DNA from: Ramlibacter terrae
GTDB taxonomy: Bacteria > Pseudomonadota > Gammaproteobacteria > Burkholderiales > Burkholderiaceae_C
DNA: 64,000 bases
Reading direction: 5' to 3'
Assembly (NCBI GenBank): GCA_013127575.1
Contig: CP053418.1
Span: forward strand, 4,960,001-5,024,000
The translations under genes were made by a program, and so were the position numbers. The notes beneath the pieces were generated by a model. It made no database searches. It was given only the letters and a program-made list of their open reading frames with translations, and was not told the origin of the DNA. This document shows, in pieces, positions 62,833 to 64,000 of this stretch (its first letter is position 1; the number at the start of each line of letters is the position of its first letter).

Positions 62833-63521
62833 AGCCGGTGCTGCTGCTGGTGACCGGCATGCTCAACGATGCCTCGGTGTGGGAGGACGTGGCGGCCGAA
62901 CTGCGACCGAGCGCCGACGTGCGCATCGCGACGCCGGTGCAGGAGAGCATCTCGGCGATGGCCGGCGCTGCGTGGACGCTGGTGGACGGCGTGCCGGCCG
63001 ATGTGCCGCTGGTCGTCGCCGGCTTCTCGCTCGGCGGCTATGTCGCCATCGAAATGCTGTCGGCGCCGAGGCGGCCGCTGCGCGCGGCGGCGCTGGTCTC
63101 CACGTCCGCGCGGCCGGAGTCGCCCGAAGGCGCGGCGACGCGCGAGAAGACGATCGCCGCAATGGGACGGGATTTCCCGCGCGTGGTGGATGGCGTGGTG
63201 CAGTTCGGCACCGACGCGCCGACCCCGGAACTCGCCGCGCGCTTGCGCACCATGATGCTCGGCGTCGGCGCCGAGACGGCCATCCGGCAGCACCGCGCGA
63301 TCATGGCGCGCGCCGACCACCGCGCCGCACTGGCCGCGCTCGACCTGCCGGTCACGGTGCTGGTCGGCCACGCGGACCGCATCACGCCCCCGGAACTCTC
63401 GCGCGAGATCGCCGCGCTGGTGCCGGGCGCGCAGCTCGAAGTGATCGCAGGCGCGGGCCACATGCTGCCCGCCGAACAGCCGCACGCCGTCGCCACCGCG
63501 TTGCGGCGCGTGCTCGCCTGA
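62829..63521 (+). CDS. Alpha/beta-hydrolase
   Basis: 230 residues, frame intact. Nucleophile elbow VVAGFSLGGYVAIEMLSAPR (GxSxG); the Asp is in TVLVGHADRITPPELSREIA and the His in LEVIAGAGHMLPAEQPH. The start MKPVLLLVTGMLNDASVWED is a typical haloperoxidase/esterase type. The ATG overlaps the ligase stop, so it is in the operon and may hydrolyse an ester or CoA-thioester of the pathway. Confidence 0.88.
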   Translation: MKPVLLLVTGMLNDASVWEDVAAELRPSADVRIATPVQESISAMAGAAWTLVDGVPADVPLVVAGFSLGGYVAIEMLSAPRRPLRAAALVSTSARPESPEGAATREKTIAAMGRDFPRVVDGVVQFGTDAPTPELAARLRTMMLGVGAETAIRQHRAIMARADHRAALAALDLPVTVLVGHADRITPPELSREIAALVPGAQLEVIAGAGHMLPAEQPHAVATALRRVLA

Positions 63522-63552
63522 CACGCAGACCAACAACCAAGGAGACAAGCCC

Positions 63553-64000
63553 GTGACCCTTCGCCCACTCTTCCGGGCGCTCTGCGCCACGCTGCTCGCC
63601 GCCGCCCTGCCGGCCGGTGCCCAGACCTTCCCCGACCGTCCGGTGCGGGTCGTCGTGCCCTTCGCGGCCGGCAACACGCTCGACGCGTCGCTGCGCCAGC
63701 TGGCCGAGGAGTTCCGCAAGAACACCGGGCAGCCGATCCTCGTCGACAACAAGCCGGGCGGCGGCGGCACCATTGCCGCCATGGCCGTGGCGCAGGCGCC
63801 GGCCGACGGCTACACGCTGCTGATGTCGAACACCAGCATGTTCGCGATCAACCCGCACACCTTCGCCAAGCTGCCGTACGACGCCGACAAGAGCTTCAAG
63901 CCGGTCACCGGCTTCCTCGGGGCGTCGCTGGTGCTCGCGGTCAATGCGGCCAACGTGCCGGCCGGCACGCTGAAGGAATTCGTCGCCTGGGCCAAGGGCA
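63553..64000 (+). CDS. Bug (TctC) family solute-binding protein, N-terminal part (cut by window edge)
   Basis: 149 residues visible. Start GTG 63553 after the shared AGGAGACAAGCC leader. Signal peptide MTLRPLFRALCATLLAAALP (cleavage near GAQ) and the family blocks FPDRPVRVVVPFAAGNTLDA, ILVDNKPGGGGTIAAMAVAQ and PADGYTLLMSNTSMFAINPH. It continues beyond 64000. It is probably the last or next member of the oxygenase operon, giving a second binding protein for the same regulon. Confidence 0.9.
   Translation, partial: MTLRPLFRALCATLLAAALPAGAQTFPDRPVRVVVPFAAGNTLDASLRQLAEEFRKNTGQPILVDNKPGGGGTIAAMAVAQAPADGYTLLMSNTSMFAINPHTFAKLPYDADKSFKPVTGFLGASLVLAVNAANVPAGTLKEFVAWAKG

Overview
The window is a GC-rich stretch of a betaproteobacterial chromosome, most likely Burkholderiales and close to Comamonadaceae (Ramlibacter/Variovorax type). 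This rests on the spc ribosomal operon with secY followed directly by rpmJ, a recG-oxyR-ubiA block, a PhaM-type polyhydroxyalkanoate protein, DUF2145, DUF3567 and DUF3108 proteins, several Bug (TctC) and TRAP solute-binding proteins, and otsB-GH15-otsA. No rRNA, tRNA, CRISPR array, prophage or insertion sequence was seen.

Layout: 1-5642 (minus) is the spc operon from rplN to the start of rpsM, with a strong sigma-70 promoter at 5820-5847. 5857-8944 (minus) is glpK-glpD. 8996-10932 (plus) is a phytase-like esterase and proC. 11044-14733 (plus) is a TRAP transporter plus a TauD-type dioxygenase. 14726-19902 holds a metallo-beta-lactamase-fold protein, a small lipoprotein, an orphan TRAP binding protein with a class II aldolase divergent from an XRE-cupin regulator (paired operators), a PIG-L deacetylase and a repeat protein. 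20017-24886 (minus) is recG-oxyR-DyP-ubiA. 24896-27928 holds queA and tgt around a convergent membrane sensor-like gene. 27939-33017 (minus) is D-cysteine desulfhydrase, histidine kinase, NtrC-type regulator, then a sigma-54 promoter with an upstream palindrome, an exported His/AEK-repeat protein and an outer-membrane-like protein. 33032-42221 holds DUF2145, YiaA, an MFS-acyltransferase fusion, a regulator, FIST, PhaM, a copper-handling trio and an enoyl-CoA hydratase. 42226-48335 centres on trehalose/glucan genes. 48332-57625 holds an OPT transporter, FAH hydrolase, IclR, DUF3108, DUF3567, AbrB, ChaN, a class III aminotransferase and purU. 57802-64000 is an IclR-controlled catabolic cluster: Bug protein, carotenoid oxygenase, acyl-CoA ligase, alpha/beta hydrolase, Bug protein.

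The dominant feature of the sequence is about seventy one- or two-base indels that split genes, including essential ones (rplO, rpsH, rplE, recG, ubiA). When the reading frame is restored to the expected protein, about fifty of them fall inside a CC(A/T)GG pentamer. I read this as sequencing error at a Dcm-type methylated motif, not pseudogenisation, so split genes are annotated as single genes with the probable repair noted.

The most interesting biology is (a) the kinase/NtrC-regulator/sigma-54 locus that appears to drive an unusual exported His-rich AEK-repeat protein and a beta-barrel-like protein, and (b) the carotenoid-oxygenase catabolic cluster with matching ATATCGA motifs in front of two of its transcription units.
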